Shown: positions 42,216-52,055, counted from the first letter of the stretch. The stretch is 59,800 nt of DNA from SAR202 cluster bacterium (GCA_009392195.1 VFGY01000063.1:1-59800); one strand, 5' to 3'. Made by a program: numbers and translations. The notes: generated from the sequence alone by a model not told the origin.

Positions 42216-42311
42216 ATGAATGTGATATTTCTATGGCTACTAGTGCTTATAATCCTTAAGTTTTGGGATACTTCCAATCGGTCAGCATATTTTTCATTTA
42301 TGTTCGTATAA
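42216..42311 (+). CDS. 31-residue membrane microprotein
   Basis: ATG 42216: MNVIFLWLLVLIILKFW and a short polar tail. No ribosome site. The rest of the spacer 42025-42533 shows no further gene. Confidence 0.4.
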   Translation: MNVIFLWLLVLIILKFWDTSNRSAYFSFMFV

Positions 42312-42533
42312 CAAGACTAAGAAAATTTTATGGATAGGTATTTGGTTCAAATCCAAAATAAAGGCATTTTGTTTTCAAATTTATGCTTTGCCGATTCGCG
42401 GTTAGTTTTGTAGTGAGTGGCTATATCATCTTATGGATAAGGTTCATCTATTTCGGATACACTGTATTGTAAAATCATAATTGTAATATTTAATTGGCTT
42501 TATTTAATTGAATTAAGAAATAGAGAGGTGATT

Positions 42534-43001
42534 TTGGGTACTGTACATTCTTTGCAAATTTGCGAATCACATAGAAGCCCGATGAAAAAAGTAGAAGAAG
42601 CAGTTTTAATTACTGACTTTGGAATTGAAGGCGACGTTCATGCAGCAACACATATCAGACCTTCGCCAGTACCAAATGATACGATTTCTACATATAGAAG
42701 AAAAGAAAGGCAAGTATTGTTAATGGACTTGGAGACCTTGCAAAAATTTAATTTGGAGATTGGGATAATTAAAGAAAATATTACAACCACCGGACTTGAT
42801 ATTAATCGTCTTAAAAAAGGACAAAAGATAATTGTTGGTGATTTGGTAACTTTAACGGTCACAGGTCCCTGTACACCGTGTTATAGAATGGATGAAATAC
42901 GTTCTGGTTTAATGGATGATATCGAAGGTGAACGAGGTACTCTTGCCTTCGTTGAAAAAGGCGGTGTCATAAGAATAGGGGATAAGATTAGCATTCTTTA
43001 A
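42534..43001 (+). CDS. MOSC-domain protein
   Basis: 155 residues from TTG 42534, six bases after GAGAGG; GTG 42528 overlaps that site. MOSC domains carry sulfur for, or bind, the molybdenum cofactor. Visible: DFGIEGDVHA, RQVLLMDLETL, GIIKENITTTGLDI, and Cys in TGPCTPCYR. A sulfite-oxidase-like molybdoenzyme at 50647 gives the context some sense. Cytosolic. Confidence 0.9.
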   Translation: MGTVHSLQICESHRSPMKKVEEAVLITDFGIEGDVHAATHIRPSPVPNDTISTYRRKERQVLLMDLETLQKFNLEIGIIKENITTTGLDINRLKKGQKIIVGDLVTLTVTGPCTPCYRMDEIRSGLMDDIEGERGTLAFVEKGGVIRIGDKISIL

Positions 43002-43041
43002 TATTTAGTTTTGCAACGAAAATTAATGTAGGAGAATTAGT

Positions 43042-43884
43042 ATGATTAATATTTGTAAGGTGTTTGTTTATGCCCTAGGAATTTTTGCTATTGTATCGTG
43101 TTTTAACTCTAATACGCCTGCACAAGAAGATGTTGAACAAATACAATCATTGCCAGTAAGCTCGGACCAAATATCATCTTTACGAGATGAAAATGTTGTG
43201 CGGAGCACCACCGTTTCAAACGGCGTGAATGTAAGTAATTCGGGTATATGGGTGTCAGGTGAAGCATCGATTGAAATTAAGCCTGATATAGCAATATTGA
43301 GAGTTGGGGTTGAGACGGAAGGATTGAATACTAAAGAAGCATTAAATAATAATTCAAAATATGCGGGTGCTGTTTTAAATTATCTTAAACAAAACCAAGT
43401 AAGTTCTGATGATATTCAAACTACAAATATAAACATAAGTCCTAGGTACGAATATCCGGAGTTCACAGGTCCTTCATCAACAGTACGTAAGCAAGTACTT
43501 GTAGGTTACAGGGTGTACAACTCGGTGGTTATAAAGGTTAGAGACATAGATAACTTAGGTGAATTAATTGATGGAGTTACTGAGGTGGGTAGGGATTCAA
43601 TTAGAGTTAATGGAATTGAGTTTGCCAGAGATGATACTGAAAAATTTATGGATGATTTACGTAAAGATGCTGTTGAAAATGCGCTCGATAAAGCAAATCA
43701 ATTTGCTAAGTATTCTGGAGTATCCCTTGGTGGATTGATTCGTTTATCAGAATCTCCAGTTTCCTCTCATTCTAGTGGTGATATGTTTGAAATGAGAGCA
43801 TTTGCATCTCCTGCTTCAACCCCAATCCAAGAAGGTACTTTAAAATATACACTGAATGTGCAGGCCGGTTTTGCCATAGAATGA
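43042..43884 (+). CDS. SIMPL/DUF541 exported lipoprotein
   Basis: 280 residues. Signal ending AIVS-C20 (lipobox), spacer, then SIMPL domain from about 70: ISVSGEASIEIKPDIAILR-like ('VSGEASIEIKPDIAILRVGV'), PRYEYPEF, YRVYNSVVIKVRDIDNLGEL, ALDKANQFAKYSGVSLGGLI. Members are periplasmic proteins implicated in oxidative-stress protection; mechanism unclear. Follows the MOSC gene by 40 bases with its own AGGAG site. Confidence 0.9.
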   Translation: MINICKVFVYALGIFAIVSCFNSNTPAQEDVEQIQSLPVSSDQISSLRDENVVRSTTVSNGVNVSNSGIWVSGEASIEIKPDIAILRVGVETEGLNTKEALNNNSKYAGAVLNYLKQNQVSSDDIQTTNINISPRYEYPEFTGPSSTVRKQVLVGYRVYNSVVIKVRDIDNLGELIDGVTEVGRDSIRVNGIEFARDDTEKFMDDLRKDAVENALDKANQFAKYSGVSLGGLIRLSESPVSSHSSGDMFEMRAFASPASTPIQEGTLKYTLNVQAGFAIE

Positions 43885-44115
43885 GCTAGTGTTTTGTGCT
43901 TACTTAAATCGTTTGTTGATTTTATTAGGGATTTGATTAATTGAGAGGGTGTGGGATTTAATTTGTTTGGTTGGTTGTAACAACCGGATTGACCGCCTAT
44001 TTATTAATTTTATTACCAGTGCTTTATTAGCTAATCTTTAAACATATTGAAGTTATGTGAGGTAAACCTGTGAATTAGAAAAGTGGAATTCTGGGTGTTT
44101 GTATCAGACTTTGCA
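43885..44115. terminator. Convergent spacer with short hairpin
   Basis: 230 bases between convergent genes. The one feature is GGTTG-TAA-CAACC at 43973-43985. No U-tract and no ORF of note. Confidence 0.35.
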
Positions 44116-45570
44116 CTATAATTTATGTGGGGTTTCTGTGTTGTCGGGATTAATAAAATGAGAACTTAATTCAGGGTCTAAGTCTCCACTTCTATACGTC
44201 GTTTTAGTCAGTCTATTTAGAAGTTTACTTCTCATCTCTAATTCAACCTGTTTATATCTTTCATTTCCACATAAATTTATTTGCTCCAGAGGATCTTTTT
44301 GCAAATCGAACAGTTGCAATGAATTTCCATTTTTGCCTACAATGATTTTCCAGTTGTCATTTCTTAGCATGTAATGTACATGAACTTCAGATAGGACGTC
44401 ATTTCGTTTTTCGGGACCCAACATGGATATACTGTCTTGATGTTCCCACATCGGAGATTCTGAGATATCAAGTAAAGTTGCGTGGATATCAATAAGTTCT
44501 GTAAATTGGTTTCTTGTAGTGCCTCTTAATGGTTTGTAATCGGATGTTTCAGGTATTCTGATTATCATAGGTATTTTTATTGCAGATTCGTAAAAAACAC
44601 TTTTGGATAATCTACCTAGATCTCCTAGCATTTCGCCATGATCAGACGAAAGTATAACGTAGGTGTTTTCCAACCATCCTTTCTGTTCATAAGCGTTGAG
44701 TATATGTCCGATTGATTCATCAATCATAGCTATTTTACCTAAATACCCAGCTGTAATTTCTTTAAGTTGGTCAGGATGACTTGGTTGGTAGTATTGGGCG
44801 TAAGTATGGTAATTCTTACTTTCTTCAGAAAGCCAGCCACCTTGTGGTTTTTCAGGAATTGGATCAGGGATTGAATTTAAAGGATACTTTTTATATTCTT
44901 CAGGAGCATCCCATGGCTCATGTGGGCCTTGAAAACCAACGTACACAAAACTTGGTTGTTCAGATTCGTATCCTTCAACATACTCGGATACTCTCCGCCC
45001 AATAAATGAATCTATGTAATGCTCTGATTCTATTGGTAATGGTTCTGCTATAAACCTGCGGACTAAATCAGGTTTATCTTCGAGGTCTTTGAGGTATTTG
45101 GATAAATCGGTTTTTAAACCCAAATTTTCCAGGTAATCTGTATATACACTTTTGCCTTCTATTATTCCCCATGTACCAGACATATCTTCAATATGGTCGA
45201 AGCCAATCAAATTATAATTTGGATGATTAATATATAGATTGCAGTTTTCCATCGGATAAAGGTGATTTTTACCTATTGAACAAGTTGTATATCCAGATTC
45301 TTTTAATCTATGCATATATGTGTCTGAGTCCAACGGTAATGTGCAGTCGTTTTGCCAAAGATTTGAATTGTGTGGGTATAGACCAGTTGTCATAGATATT
45401 CGAGCTGGGACGCATAGAGGACTTGTAGTATAAGCGTTTTCAAATAAAATTCCCTGATTAGCTAATAAATCAATATTAGGAGTTTCTATTAAAGGATGGC
45501 CGGCTACTCCAATAGAATCTGCTCTTAATTGGTCTGCCATAATGAATAGAATATGAGGTTTATTTGTCAT
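44116..45570 (-). CDS. Cys-type sulfatase
   Basis: 484 residues of the alkaline-phosphatase-like sulfatase family. D13 (MADQLRADS) and the modification motif C53-V-P-A-R57 (LCVPARISMTTG) are intact, followed by SSDHGEMLGDLG for metal binding. Cys53 must be converted to formylglycine to act; the FGE-like gene here lacks the needed Cys, so the maturase would be elsewhere. No signal peptide. Last of the minus-strand run from 48890. Confidence 0.94.
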   Translation of the reverse strand: MTNKPHILFIMADQLRADSIGVAGHPLIETPNIDLLANQGILFENAYTTSPLCVPARISMTTGLYPHNSNLWQNDCTLPLDSDTYMHRLKESGYTTCSIGKNHLYPMENCNLYINHPNYNLIGFDHIEDMSGTWGIIEGKSVYTDYLENLGLKTDLSKYLKDLEDKPDLVRRFIAEPLPIESEHYIDSFIGRRVSEYVEGYESEQPSFVYVGFQGPHEPWDAPEEYKKYPLNSIPDPIPEKPQGGWLSEESKNYHTYAQYYQPSHPDQLKEITAGYLGKIAMIDESIGHILNAYEQKGWLENTYVILSSDHGEMLGDLGRLSKSVFYESAIKIPMIIRIPETSDYKPLRGTTRNQFTELIDIHATLLDISESPMWEHQDSISMLGPEKRNDVLSEVHVHYMLRNDNWKIIVGKNGNSLQLFDLQKDPLEQINLCGNERYKQVELEMRSKLLNRLTKTTYRSGDLDPELSSHFINPDNTETPHKL

Positions 45571-45580
45571 TTATAAGTAC

Positions 45581-47194
45581 TTATTCACGTTTGATTTCTG
45601 GTGCTTTCACTGGATCAATTGAAACGTTGATGCAGGAAGGGTGATTGGAATTAATGGCTCTTTCTAAAGCCGGAGCAAATTCGGAAGTGATTGTAACATT
45701 TTCACCATGGCCACCAAGGGCTTTGACTAGAAGATCATACCTTGAATCATTTAAATCACATCCAATAGTTCTATCTACGCCATAATCTCTTAACTGGATT
45801 TGGTGTTCTGCGTTCCATTTTGCGTCGTTACCGATTATGGCTACAAATTTAAGGTTATATCTGACAGCTGTATCAAATTCCATACCGTGGAAACCAAAAG
45901 TACCATCTCCAAGCATAGCTATAATTGTTGCGTCTGGACGAGCAATAGAAGCGGCTATCGCGGAAGGTATACTACTGCCTATTGCCCCGCTTGGTCCATT
46001 TATTATACGGTTTGGTGTTGATATTGTTGCTTGCGTCCATTGTCCAAATTCGCCACCGTCAGATATAAATACAGCATTTTGTTCGTTTTGAAAAATATCT
46101 CGGACAGGTTTACACACCGCTAGTGGGTGCATAGGGCTTTTTGTAGAATTTTCTAAGATTGTCCATTCCTTAGGTGTGTAATTTAGAGCGGATTGCACTT
46201 CATTTATCCACTTTTTATTTACACCAATATTATTACTATTTAATATGTCTATTATGGATAAAGGATCAGCCTGTGCACTTATTATTAATCTGTCTGGGCG
46301 AACAGATTTCTTAGCTTGATCAAGTACGGAGATTTCATGGTCAACATGAATAATATTAGCCTTTGTAGACAAGACAGAGTCGTCACCAAATTTTAACCCG
46401 AAATCAAGTTTTTTCCCTAGTAATAATACCAAATCAGACTCTCTGAGTACTTCTGGAAATGCTCCAAGGCTAGGGTCATTTACGCCTCGAGGACTTTCCA
46501 TGTTAACCATAGGTATATTACATGGTAATAATCCTGAAGATATTCGGTTCTTAGCTAGCCGACTTATTCCTTGACCTAATAGTGCTAATGGTCGATGAGC
46601 CGATTTCAAAGCTTCAAGTAAAATTTGAGTGTCTGATTTAGTCAGTGATGAATCTATATAAGCATCTTTCTTATATTCCCTAGGACTGCCAGGAACTAAT
46701 TTGGCTTCTAATATGTCTACAGGGATAGATATGTGAACTGGCCCTGGTCTACCCGTTATAGCTATTTGGTAGGCACGTTCAATATCATATCCAATATTTT
46801 TGGTATTTGTACACGTCCAAGAGCTTTTGGTAACTGGTTTTGCCATATTGGCCTGAGGCATTTCTTGAAAAGCACCCTTGCCTTGTTGAGAGAGCTGGGA
46901 ATGGCCGCTAATCAGTACCAAAGGGGATTCAGCTGACATTGCTACATACAAAGCGGATAGAGTATTAGCAAAACCCGGTCCTGCAGTTACCATTGCTATG
47001 CCAGGTTCGTTTGTTAATCTTCCCCATGTATCAGCTGCGTGTACCGTTGCTGCTTCGTGTCTGAAATGAATTAAATTTATATCTGATTCGATTGATGAAT
47101 CAAATATTGCCATAATTTGATTGCCTGACAGGCAGAAGATTTGCTTGGTTCCTAGTCTAGATAGAGTTTTAATCAAAAGGTCTGAACCGCGCAA
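45581..47194 (-). CDS. Thiamine-diphosphate-dependent enzyme, acetolactate-synthase-like
   Basis: 537 residues with the three-domain TPP fold: catalytic E47 (HFRHEAATVHAAD), TAGPG, central domain, and MLGDGTFGFHGMEFDTAVRY ... GNDAKW for the Mg-pyrophosphate site. No small subunit gene is near. Candidates are 2-oxoacid decarboxylase, sulfoacetaldehyde acetyltransferase or oxalyl-CoA decarboxylase relatives; I cannot choose. Between the SelA-like PLP gene and the sulfatase. Confidence 0.92.
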   Translation of the reverse strand: MRGSDLLIKTLSRLGTKQIFCLSGNQIMAIFDSSIESDINLIHFRHEAATVHAADTWGRLTNEPGIAMVTAGPGFANTLSALYVAMSAESPLVLISGHSQLSQQGKGAFQEMPQANMAKPVTKSSWTCTNTKNIGYDIERAYQIAITGRPGPVHISIPVDILEAKLVPGSPREYKKDAYIDSSLTKSDTQILLEALKSAHRPLALLGQGISRLAKNRISSGLLPCNIPMVNMESPRGVNDPSLGAFPEVLRESDLVLLLGKKLDFGLKFGDDSVLSTKANIIHVDHEISVLDQAKKSVRPDRLIISAQADPLSIIDILNSNNIGVNKKWINEVQSALNYTPKEWTILENSTKSPMHPLAVCKPVRDIFQNEQNAVFISDGGEFGQWTQATISTPNRIINGPSGAIGSSIPSAIAASIARPDATIIAMLGDGTFGFHGMEFDTAVRYNLKFVAIIGNDAKWNAEHQIQLRDYGVDRTIGCDLNDSRYDLLVKALGGHGENVTITSEFAPALERAINSNHPSCINVSIDPVKAPEIKRE

Positions 47195-47250
47195 TTGACG
47201 CTCCTTATTAAATATTTATGTTTAGTATAACTCAGGCCATATGATTGATT

Positions 47251-48438
47251 TTAACTTGACAACACAGTTTTAATTCTTTCAGCTACAATTTTCTCTTCGC
47301 CATCTTCAAGGGCATGAGCATTTATTGCAAAATTATTAGTTTCCATTCCGCCAAAGTGTAAGTATTCAGCACCGTAGAATTTCCCTTCAGGCAGCACTAT
47401 CCATATACGAGGGTCTCCTTGGTCAAGCTCAATGGCTATGTCTTCTGGGGTTTTGCCTAGGGCAACAGTATCCATTTCTACTAATAAAGTAGTACTACCA
47501 TAAAAATGTTCTGTTGTTACAAATCTTGTTTTTATGTGTGGAATTGAATTAATTTCTTTATTTATTGTATCCAGCATCCTGTCAACCCGAAGAAGACGGT
47601 CTTCATGGTTCATTGTCAGCCAAGATTTTAAAGCTGTTACCAACGCGATTATGGATTGCCTATCCATTTTCATTGGTCTTCCAATAGCTCGTTGGCCATC
47701 GGGTTGGGTTTGAAAAGCTATAAATCCTTGATCCGTAACGGCATCTACCAGTGGTTTTTTTCCGCAGACAAAACCTGTTGAGTTAGGAGCGCCAAAAAAT
47801 TTTCCTGCAAAACACACTAAATCAGCAGCTTGGGCGACCTTAAGGAAGTATTCAATTGGATATATTTGAGCCGCTGCATCAGCAATTACAGGCAAGTTGT
47901 TTTTTCTGCCTATCTCAACAGTGTCTTCCAAGGATAAAATGTTTGGATCAGACGGTGTTTGAACTAAATATGCAATTGCTGCAGTATTAGGTCCAATGCT
48001 GTTTTCCAATTCTTTTTTTGAACAGCTGTTTTCACTACCGACGTATATTAGCTTTCCGCCAGTTGATGTAAAAGCCCGTTCATATGAGTATCTTTGCTTT
48101 TTTTGAAGTAATATTTCATCTTGCATACCTTTTGGATTTGGAAGGAATCCTCTATGTGTTGGATTTTTTCTAGATATACATGCTGCAGCACTAAGAGCCA
48201 TTGCAGCCGCGCAGCCAGATGTTATATATGCTGCCTCAACACCCATGTGGCGGGCAACATATTGCGAAGCCTTTTCCATAACCTCCCTCATCAGTGCCCA
48301 ATTCATATTGGAAGCTTGCATTGATTGAAATACATCGTTGTTGAGTCTAGATCCGCCTAGCATTGTTCTTTGACCTTGGCAGTTTATTATTGGTCTTATG
48401 CCAAGTTCCGAATAAATATTGTTATGCTGACTATTCAT
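47251..48438 (-). CDS. SelA-like PLP enzyme, D-glucosaminate-6-phosphate ammonia-lyase-like
   Basis: 395 residues. Opens with IIN-type SYELGIRPIINC-like N-terminus of the SelA/DgaE group (GIRPIINCQGQRTMLGGS), then SGCAAAMALSAAA, ADAAAQ (D187) and the PLP lysine K213 in AGKFFGAPNSTG. Likely eliminates or transfers on an amino-sugar or amino-acid derivative. Its ATG overlaps the DinB stop as TAATG. A 56-base gap precedes the TPP gene. Confidence 0.88.
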   Translation of the reverse strand: MNSQHNNIYSELGIRPIINCQGQRTMLGGSRLNNDVFQSMQASNMNWALMREVMEKASQYVARHMGVEAAYITSGCAAAMALSAAACISRKNPTHRGFLPNPKGMQDEILLQKKQRYSYERAFTSTGGKLIYVGSENSCSKKELENSIGPNTAAIAYLVQTPSDPNILSLEDTVEIGRKNNLPVIADAAAQIYPIEYFLKVAQAADLVCFAGKFFGAPNSTGFVCGKKPLVDAVTDQGFIAFQTQPDGQRAIGRPMKMDRQSIIALVTALKSWLTMNHEDRLLRVDRMLDTINKEINSIPHIKTRFVTTEHFYGSTTLLVEMDTVALGKTPEDIAIELDQGDPRIWIVLPEGKFYGAEYLHFGGMETNNFAINAHALEDGEEKIVAERIKTVLSS

Positions 48439-48890
48439 TATTCCCGCTCCATTAGTTTTTTCTGTTCGATAGCTTGAATAATCATATCGGACAAAAATGT
48501 TTCTTCAGTATGTAACAAGTGGTCAATTATTTTTCTAGGTGACCATTCATTGCTATGTGGCTTCCGGTCTAAGTCACCATCTTCTAATGTGACAATTATG
48601 CCTTCAAGTTTAGCTCTACTTTCTTGGAGCTCTTTAAGGATCATTTTTGCTTCGCTCATATCTTTGTTTAAAGCTGATAATATTTTTGTTAAATGTATTG
48701 TATGTTCTACTTCATGAGCTATAAATCTATACAATACTTCTTGGACTGTTTTGAACCTTCCTGCATTTCTCCCTTCTTCATTATTAGGGATTGGTAGGTG
48801 AATGTGTTCATCTGGTATGTTTTTTATGAGATCATTTATTTTTAATCTAGATGATCTCAGTCTATTCATAAGATTTTCGATATCATTCAT
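48438..48890 (-). CDS. DinB-fold protein
   Basis: 150 residues, four-helix bundle of the DinB/YfiT type: HEVEHTIHL supplies two His and Glu near 75, and WSPRKIIDHLLHTEE the last His, giving a possible metal triad. In this superfamily members act as thiol-dependent transferases or isomerases. First gene of the run DinB, SelA-like, TPP enzyme, sulfatase. Confidence 0.82.
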   Translation of the reverse strand: MNDIENLMNRLRSSRLKINDLIKNIPDEHIHLPIPNNEEGRNAGRFKTVQEVLYRFIAHEVEHTIHLTKILSALNKDMSEAKMILKELQESRAKLEGIIVTLEDGDLDRKPHSNEWSPRKIIDHLLHTEETFLSDMIIQAIEQKKLMERE

Positions 48891-49033
48891 AAAATACCCT
48901 TGTATATTTTTGTAAAATAACCATCGATGGATTCATGAATTAGTTAATTTCTCAAATAATCTTTACCTGTACATTTGAATAATAACCACCAATTCTTCAT
49001 GCGATTCCCTGTTTGTTAGATACGAGCTGTTGT

Positions 49034-49534
49034 TTATTGGCATGAAGTTGGAGGAGGAGTGAAGAAAATATGTATTCCCCAATGAGGGTTTCTAAATGGA
49101 CCAGTGTTCTGCATTTTTTGCCAAGGAGGTTGCTGCTCTTTTTCACTAACCATATAAATACCAATAACTTTTTCGTTATTATCAAAAATCAATGAATAAG
49201 GTTCAATTGATTTGCTATTATCACTCTTTTTACTATAGTACCCAACATTAGGCACGCATTCAGACTCTTTTTCCCACTTTAGCTTCGTCGCTTCATTTAA
49301 AGTAAGGGGTTGAATTTCTTCCCAGTTTTGGCCCTCAATTTTCTGATCCCACTCAGATAATCTTGCAGTACCTCCAGTGGCTAAAATCAAATTACTTCCC
49401 AGTTTATTTGTACCACTTGCTTTGGAATCAGTATTTAATATAGTTAGGGAAATTATTATTCCAATAAAGGTACTGATAACTAAGGATGTTAGAAGTATAG
49501 CCAGCGTTGATTTTTGTTTGAAAATTTCGATCAT
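49034..49534 (-). CDS. Two-cysteine exported domain protein, single domain
   Basis: 166 residues from ATG 49534 (TTG 49552 also possible). Signal anchor (about 8-32, LAILLTSLVISTFIGIIISL), linker, NLILATGG, then the domain: SEC-V-P-x2-GYY, SIEPYSLIFDNNEKVIGIY, PPWQKM, TGPFRNPHWGIHIFF, and final PPPTSC. It is the intact reference copy for the two at 26970-28127. Two cysteines 83 residues apart could form a disulfide. Unknown function; stands alone between the DinB operon and a PHP gene. Confidence 0.78.
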   Translation of the reverse strand: MIEIFKQKSTLAILLTSLVISTFIGIIISLTILNTDSKASGTNKLGSNLILATGGTARLSEWDQKIEGQNWEEIQPLTLNEATKLKWEKESECVPNVGYYSKKSDNSKSIEPYSLIFDNNEKVIGIYMVSEKEQQPPWQKMQNTGPFRNPHWGIHIFFTPPPTSCQ

Positions 49535-49674
49535 GTCAGTGGATTTTAGCAACTATTTTAATATTCCAAAAATATAACTTTGATTAATTTTTTGAATATT
49601 ATACACTTACTGAATTTTATAAGCTTAAAAATTTTAGTTAAATTGAGATGTCATTCAATTGGAGGTTGACTTAT

Positions 49675-50565
49675 ATGTGGTATAAAGGGAATGTTCATAC
49701 GCATACTACTAAATCAGATGGGGATGCAGATCCTGAAGTAGTTGTAGAGTGGTATAAGAATCATGATTATGACTTTTTGGTACTTAGTGATCATAATCAT
49801 AGGACAATAATTGATGGATATAGTGATTCCTTGATTTTGATTCCGGGGGAAGAAGTTTCTGCGAGAATATTAGGAGGTGATATTCCTATACATCTCAATG
49901 GAATAGGAATATCAAGAGTTGTAGAACCAATTGATGCAGGCGGTGTTGTAGAAACATTACAAGCTAATGTGGATTCAATTATCCAAGCAGGTGGTATCGC
50001 TAGTTTGAATCACCCAAATGCCTCATGGGCTTATGACCACAGAGATATTGTCCAAATACAAGGTGCAACTTTGTTAGAAGTATATAATGGATGGCCTGGC
50101 TCAAACAGCGAAGGAGGTCCTGGTAAATATAGTGGTGAAGAAATATGGGACAAGGTGTTGAGCTCAGGTAAAATAATTTATGGAATAGCTGTTGACGACG
50201 CTCATCATTACAGTGATTTTAATCACACCATGGCAAATCCTGGAAGAGGATGGATAGTGGTAAATGCAGAAACGCTTAGTTCTAAATCGATAATTGATTC
50301 TCTAATTGCTGGGAAATTTTATTTTTCAACAGGAATTGATATAGAGGATATTTCTTTGCAAGAACACAGTATAGAATTGGTGATTTCCCAACATAGAGAT
50401 TATATATACAATACGAAATTTATTGGGAAAGATGGTGAGGTATTAAAAGAGGTTCCAGGATTGAATCCCAAATATGAATTTAGTGGCGACGAAGGATATG
50501 TAAGAGCTAGTACAAAATCTTCCATAGGAACTCGTGCTTGGACCCAACCTAGATTTTTGAAATAA
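49675..50565 (+). CDS. PHP-domain metal-dependent phosphoesterase
   Basis: 296 residues from ATG 49675, nine bases after GGAGG. H8-x-H10 ... D15 (VHTHTTKSDG), LSDHNH, GEEVSA and LNHPNAS give the trinuclear metal site of PHP enzymes. A beta C-terminus (about 225-296) resembles that of the AMP/oligoribonuclease-type family members. Substrate not determined; phosphodiester or phosphomonoester likely. Confidence 0.88.
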   Translation: MWYKGNVHTHTTKSDGDADPEVVVEWYKNHDYDFLVLSDHNHRTIIDGYSDSLILIPGEEVSARILGGDIPIHLNGIGISRVVEPIDAGGVVETLQANVDSIIQAGGIASLNHPNASWAYDHRDIVQIQGATLLEVYNGWPGSNSEGGPGKYSGEEIWDKVLSSGKIIYGIAVDDAHHYSDFNHTMANPGRGWIVVNAETLSSKSIIDSLIAGKFYFSTGIDIEDISLQEHSIELVISQHRDYIYNTKFIGKDGEVLKEVPGLNPKYEFSGDEGYVRASTKSSIGTRAWTQPRFLK

Positions 50566-50646
50566 TGGTTATGCGAAACTTTATAGCTGATTTTTTGCAG
50601 TTGCAAAAATATGTTTATTTAATCGAGGAATTCCCGTCAAATTATC

Positions 50647-51735
50647 TTACACAATATTTATACAGACTGGTTTCAAGCCGTTGAGCGCATAGCCTAACTC
50701 ATTCCAAACTGATTCTATTGGTTGTTTATTACCGTTAAAATCGATTGCCTTTGCGATTAAGGTGTGATGTCCTATGTTAGCTGGGACCCATTCTAAACTC
50801 CATTTTTGCCATGAATAAGTATCAGATGGGCCATTCAAAGTTGCATTATCCCAAGTTTTACCACCATCCACAGATACTTCTACAGACTTAACTCTAGCTC
50901 TACCTGCCCACGCGAGCCCGCTGAGAGATATGGGTCCATTAGATATAGATTCTCCATGTTGATGTGATGTAACAAATGATTTGATTTGCATTTCAGTTAA
51001 TGGGTGTTCTTTACCATTTTCATATCGAACCACATATTTTTTCCCTTGAAAATATCCATGGAATGGTTCTTTTATTGCTGTTATTGATTTGACCCATTTT
51101 ACTGATGCCATACCGTACCAACCTGGGACAACTAGCCTTAAAGGAAAGCCATGTTCTATTGGTAAAGGTTCTCCATTCATTTCATACGCAAGAATAGTAT
51201 CTGGGTCGTTAGCTATATCTAAAGATAGACTTCTTAAGTAAGAACTTTCACCATATCCCTGTTCAGGTACACCTCTATCGGCACCTTCAAATAAAATTTC
51301 GACAGAATCACTTGATATATTAACTTGGTCTAAAACGTGAGATAGTGAAACTCCGGTCCATATTGCGTTACTAACTGCTCCACTATCGAATTGATTTCCT
51401 GAAACTTTAGGTTGTAAATCACTCCTGTTATTGCCGGCACATTCCATAGTTACAGCCATCGTTCTTTTAGGCATTCGCATTAATTCTTTCATCGTAATTT
51501 TCTTCACTTCCCCATCTCCGCCATCAATGTATATAGACCAATTTATTCGATCAGAATCGGAAACATCTGGATATTCAAAGTGACTGCGTACATAAAATAA
51601 GGGATTAGGAGTGAGCCAACTGTTAAGAGCATTTTGTGGAGTCTCGCCCACAAAAGGTTTATCTCCAACTTGTTTTAATCCAGTACTCAGATTATTGGTC
51701 TGAGGAGTATTGTTTTCTGTACACTTACAAAACAT
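50647..51735 (-). CDS. Sulfite-oxidase-family molybdopterin enzyme
   Basis: 362 residues. Mo-ligand C99 in MECAGNNR, then GADRG, YLRSL, HGFPLRLVVPGWYGM and a C-terminal Mo-co dimerisation domain (SGLAWAGRARVKSVEVSVDGGK, TW). No heme domain and no Tat signal: the N-terminus is a short Cys-rich stretch (MFCKCTENN). It may oxidise sulfite made by sulfatase or sulfonate breakdown, or reduce sulfoxides; inference. Confidence 0.9.
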   Translation of the reverse strand: MFCKCTENNTPQTNNLSTGLKQVGDKPFVGETPQNALNSWLTPNPLFYVRSHFEYPDVSDSDRINWSIYIDGGDGEVKKITMKELMRMPKRTMAVTMECAGNNRSDLQPKVSGNQFDSGAVSNAIWTGVSLSHVLDQVNISSDSVEILFEGADRGVPEQGYGESSYLRSLSLDIANDPDTILAYEMNGEPLPIEHGFPLRLVVPGWYGMASVKWVKSITAIKEPFHGYFQGKKYVVRYENGKEHPLTEMQIKSFVTSHQHGESISNGPISLSGLAWAGRARVKSVEVSVDGGKTWDNATLNGPSDTYSWQKWSLEWVPANIGHHTLIAKAIDFNGNKQPIESVWNELGYALNGLKPVCINIV

Positions 51736-52055
51736 AATTTAGTTCCTCACTCGGTTGAAATGCTTAGAGTTTAGTACATTACATGTTAATATCTTAAATC
51801 AAATTAAACAATTCTTGCTGTATTGAATTTGTTGGGGATGGACGGGTGTTAAAAGTTAGGGCCGAGATTGGGATGCTAATGATTGAGAAATAAGCAATAT
51901 ATTAGGATTGTTCGGTATTTTTGTATAACTTAAAGAATTTATTTTGGGATTTAATTATTTGGTTTATAACGCTAACGGAGCCAATAACCCCGAAGATTCC
52001 AGATTAGGGAGAGTTTAGATCACCGGGGTTATGCAGGCAATAATTAAAAAACGGT
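51736..52055. other. 320-base spacer, mostly empty
   Basis: Between two minus genes. Nothing but the inverted repeat at 51984-52032 and AT-rich DNA. Ten-codon frames only. Confidence 0.5.
51984..52032. repeat. GC-rich inverted repeat, candidate structured RNA
   Basis: ATAACCCCG (51984-51992) and CGGGGTTAT (52024-52032) with a 31-base purine/pyrimidine loop. A local GC island in an AT-rich spacer, 24 bases behind the peroxiredoxin stop; could end or protect that message. Confidence 0.5.

Noticed and set aside
42340-42375. tRNA T-arm-like string TTTGG-TTCAAAT-CCAAA
   Set aside because: The arm is perfect, but no acceptor, D-arm or anticodon arm can be drawn in the 70 bases upstream.
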